Source of the DNA: Clostridia bacterium
Lineage (GTDB): Bacteria; Bacillota; Clostridia; Oscillospirales; Ruminococcaceae
Length of the DNA stretch: 6,961 nucleotides
Assembly: GCA_026000865.1 (NCBI GenBank)
Contig: BNZF01000059.1
Location: 1 to 6,961, forward strand
Reading direction: 5' to 3'
Under the pieces are notes generated by a model. The model had not been told where the DNA came from. It saw only the letters and a list, made by a program, of their open reading frames with translations, and searched no databases. Numbering within the stretch: the first letter of the stretch is position 1; each line of letters begins with the position of its first letter. The translations under genes and the position numbers were made by a program. Shown here in pieces: positions 5,499-6,961 of this stretch.

Positions 5499-6251
5499 TT
5501 ATATCATATTAAGTCCATATGACTTTAAAATTTCAGTATTTTCTTTTTTTCGCGTTTCCAGTTCTATTAAAGTTTTTGCATTTAATTCAGGGTCACCAAA
5601 ATATTGATAGCCTTGATATACTCGTTGAAGGCTTTCTTCATCAAGAATTTTTTCATCAAGAATTTTTTTCCATTTTTTTTCTATTTCGTGATTCGTTTTT
5701 ATATATAGAAGTCCTTCATTATAAAAACTATTTGTGCTTTTTCCACCAAAGCAACCATCGCCATAAAGATACAACCCTAGACCAAATTTGTTAAGATATT
5801 CGATACATAAATCTAACGTGTTTACTTTATCAAGTACAGGTATCATATATTTCTCTGTTATTTCAAGTGAATGTTCAACTGCATTAACCATTGATTTGTT
5901 GTCCTCTGGTTTATATAGAAACAAAGATATGGTTTTACTAAAATCACGGTCAAAGTTGATAGTTGGCATCGTATAAAAACAGGAAACATTTCTTAGCCAT
6001 CCTGTATTATCCCTTGGATTTTTGTCTAAAGAAATCCGTCCTCGATAAACTGTCGCAACACCTCCTAAAATATTGAATGCTTTTTTGTCTAATTCCTCAC
6101 TCCACTCATTTCTAATCGATATGATATGAATAATCTCACCTCCTTCAACAACCCGAACATAGTACGGATATTTGCTTTTGATTTTAACGAACCCCAACGG
6201 GGTTAATGCTTCGCCGAAGACTTGCTTGAAAACTGCGTTTAGTGTTGGCAT
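5499..6251 (-). CDS. DUF4304-like protein (250 aa), candidate immunity or accessory protein
   Basis: This is a soluble 250-residue protein without a signal peptide or membrane segment, so probably cytoplasmic. The N-terminal half (NAVFKQVFGEALTPLGFVKI at 5-24, then YPYYVRVVEGGEIIHIISI) resembles DUF4304: a helix ending in LxPLGF, then strands with an aromatic-rich Y.R..E...IH.I pattern. I assign this from pattern only. The C-terminal half (NAVEHSLEITEKYMIPVL, NEGLLYIK, ending SYGLNMI) matches the neighbouring gene 6302-6961, so the two are paralogues. AAAGGAG 6 bases upstream fixes the ATG start. The gene lies 50 bases after its paralogue and 16 bases before the RTX gene on the same strand. 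DUF4304 proteins have no proven reaction; a protective role against the RTX protein is inferred from position and duplication. Confidence 0.8.
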   Translation of the reverse strand: MPTLNAVFKQVFGEALTPLGFVKIKSKYPYYVRVVEGGEIIHIISIRNEWSEELDKKAFNILGGVATVYRGRISLDKNPRDNTGWLRNVSCFYTMPTINFDRDFSKTISLFLYKPEDNKSMVNAVEHSLEITEKYMIPVLDKVNTLDLCIEYLNKFGLGLYLYGDGCFGGKSTNSFYNEGLLYIKTNHEIEKKWKKILDEKILDEESLQRVYQGYQYFGDPELNAKTLIELETRKKENTEILKSYGLNMI

Positions 6252-6257
6252 TTTTTG

Positions 6258-6264
6258 CTCCTTT
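6258..6264 (-). promoter_or_regulatory. Ribosome binding site of the 250-aa DUF4304-like gene
   Basis: AAAGGAG on the minus strand lies 6 bases before the ATG at 6251-6249. The 50-base gap between the two paralogues (6252-6301) shows no hairpin terminator, so the genes are probably co-transcribed. Confidence 0.75.
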
Positions 6265-6301
6265 CTGTGTAGTAAGTATATTTTAACATAATTTTGTTTG
6301 T

Positions 6302-6961
6302 TTATATATTAAGCCCATAAGACATAAGTATTTTGGTGTTTAAAGCCTTACGTTGTTCAAGTTCTGTATGAGCTTTGGCAATCCAATCACTATCATTGAA
6401 AATTTCATCGTATTCAACCATTTCGCGTAGTTTTCCCTTTTTAGCCCTTTTTAAATATTCGTCATAATTTTTTTTTGTATGACCAGTTTTCCCTTCCTTT
6501 ACCCAACGAGCAATTATAGCAAGTTCTCTTTGAATAACAAATTCTTGTTTTTCTATATAATCATTACGATTATCCAATTTAACCCACAACATTCCTTCAT
6601 TACAAACGGCAGGTCTCCAGTTGTTGGCAAAATTTTCTTCTTTATAATGGACATTCAGACTTATTGGTAACTTGAACTTGATAAAATAATCAATAGACGA
6701 CTTGATGTCAATCGTAGTGTTCAGCACAGGCAACACAATTTTTTTTGTCATTACCAGTGAATGTTCAACTGCATTCTCAATTGTTACTGAATTGTATGAG
6801 TTATATGAAAATACAGCTATATTTTTCCAAAATTCGTTATCCCAATTTGATATATCTGAAAGAGCATATAGACTTTCTATCCCTTTTAACCAATGTACAC
6901 CGTTACTAAAACTCGCTAAATTTAAAGGACTTTCTTCTAAATCTATACACCTTCGATATAC
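6302..6961 (-). CDS. DUF4304-like paralogue, N terminus cut by the window edge (219 residues visible)
   Basis: The frame is open from the TAA at 6304-6302 to the window edge, well beyond the first in-frame Met (6751). Translation upstream of that Met gives VYRRCIDLEESPLNLAS ... NAVEHSLVMTKK, which aligns with residues 68 onward of the 250-residue neighbour (VYRGRISLDKNP ... NAVEHSLEITEK). The true gene is thus longer and lacks roughly its first 67 residues here; starting at 6751 would cut a conserved region. Shared blocks are NAVEHSL, PVL, NEG.L..K, and the ending E.R.A/E.NT.IL.SYGLN. The middle parts differ strongly, with an insertion after PVL and a Lys-rich section (WVKEGKTGHTKKNYDEYLKRAKKGK). 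It is the first visible gene of the operon. Function is unknown; diverged tandem copies are typical of immunity gene arrays. Confidence 0.75.
   Translation of the reverse strand, partial: VYRRCIDLEESPLNLASFSNGVHWLKGIESLYALSDISNWDNEFWKNIAVFSYNSYNSVTIENAVEHSLVMTKKIVLPVLNTTIDIKSSIDYFIKFKLPISLNVHYKEENFANNWRPAVCNEGMLWVKLDNRNDYIEKQEFVIQRELAIIARWVKEGKTGHTKKNYDEYLKRAKKGKLREMVEYDEIFNDSDWIAKAHTELEQRKALNTKILMSYGLNI

Noticed and set aside
6252..6301. Possible promoter or terminator between the DUF4304-like paralogues
   Set aside because: A TTAAAAT-like -10 is present but no convincing -35 box, and no stem-loop is visible, so I treat the gap as part of one operon.

Overview
The window is AT-rich DNA with strong AAGGAG-type ribosome binding sites and a perfect TTGACA-N17-TATAAT promoter, as in Firmicutes-like anaerobes. 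IS1595/ISXO2-type transposases, Rpn-type PD-(D/E)XK nucleases and RTX proteins also occur together in diderm Firmicutes and spirochaetes, so I do not name a genus. No rRNA, tRNA, CRISPR array or phage module is visible. It looks like accessory chromosome: a mobile-element scar on the left and a secreted-protein operon on the right.

Left part (1-1636). The window opens in the last 51 codons of an IS1595-family (ISXO2-like) transposase, whose stop codon lies inside the insertion sequence's right end (about 142-171). A small hypothetical minus-strand gene (346-561) follows, set between two short GC-rich hairpin islands. After about 345 bases without a gene there is a consensus promoter and the 5' half of an Rpn/PDDEXK_2-type nuclease gene (972-1433). 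That gene is cut off by a second copy of the IS tail (1418-1447), from which it takes its stop codon. The 8 bases outside the two IS tails are exact reverse complements of each other, which points to rearrangement through this element.

Right part (1637-6961). Three closely spaced genes on the minus strand form an apparent operon. In transcription order they are a 5'-truncated DUF4304-like gene (6302 to the window edge, 219 residues visible), a complete paralogue (5499-6251, 250 aa) and, 16 bases later, a 1281-residue secreted protein (1637-5482). The large protein has a Sec signal peptide, an N-terminal domain with the GRADLY...WEVKP signature of PD-(D/E)XK nuclease-fold toxins, a proline-rich linker, EF-hand-like calcium loops and an alpha-helical module known from RTX proteins. 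It ends in three RTX nonapeptide blocks, each closed by its own capping domain.

The best functional reading, which is an inference, is a polymorphic-toxin-like locus. A secreted calcium-binding protein would carry a nuclease-like domain at its N terminus rather than the usual C terminus, and the DUF4304-like paralogues would be candidate immunity or accessory proteins encoded ahead of it. The Sec signal combined with an RTX C terminus, and the reversed gene order, are the most unusual points.
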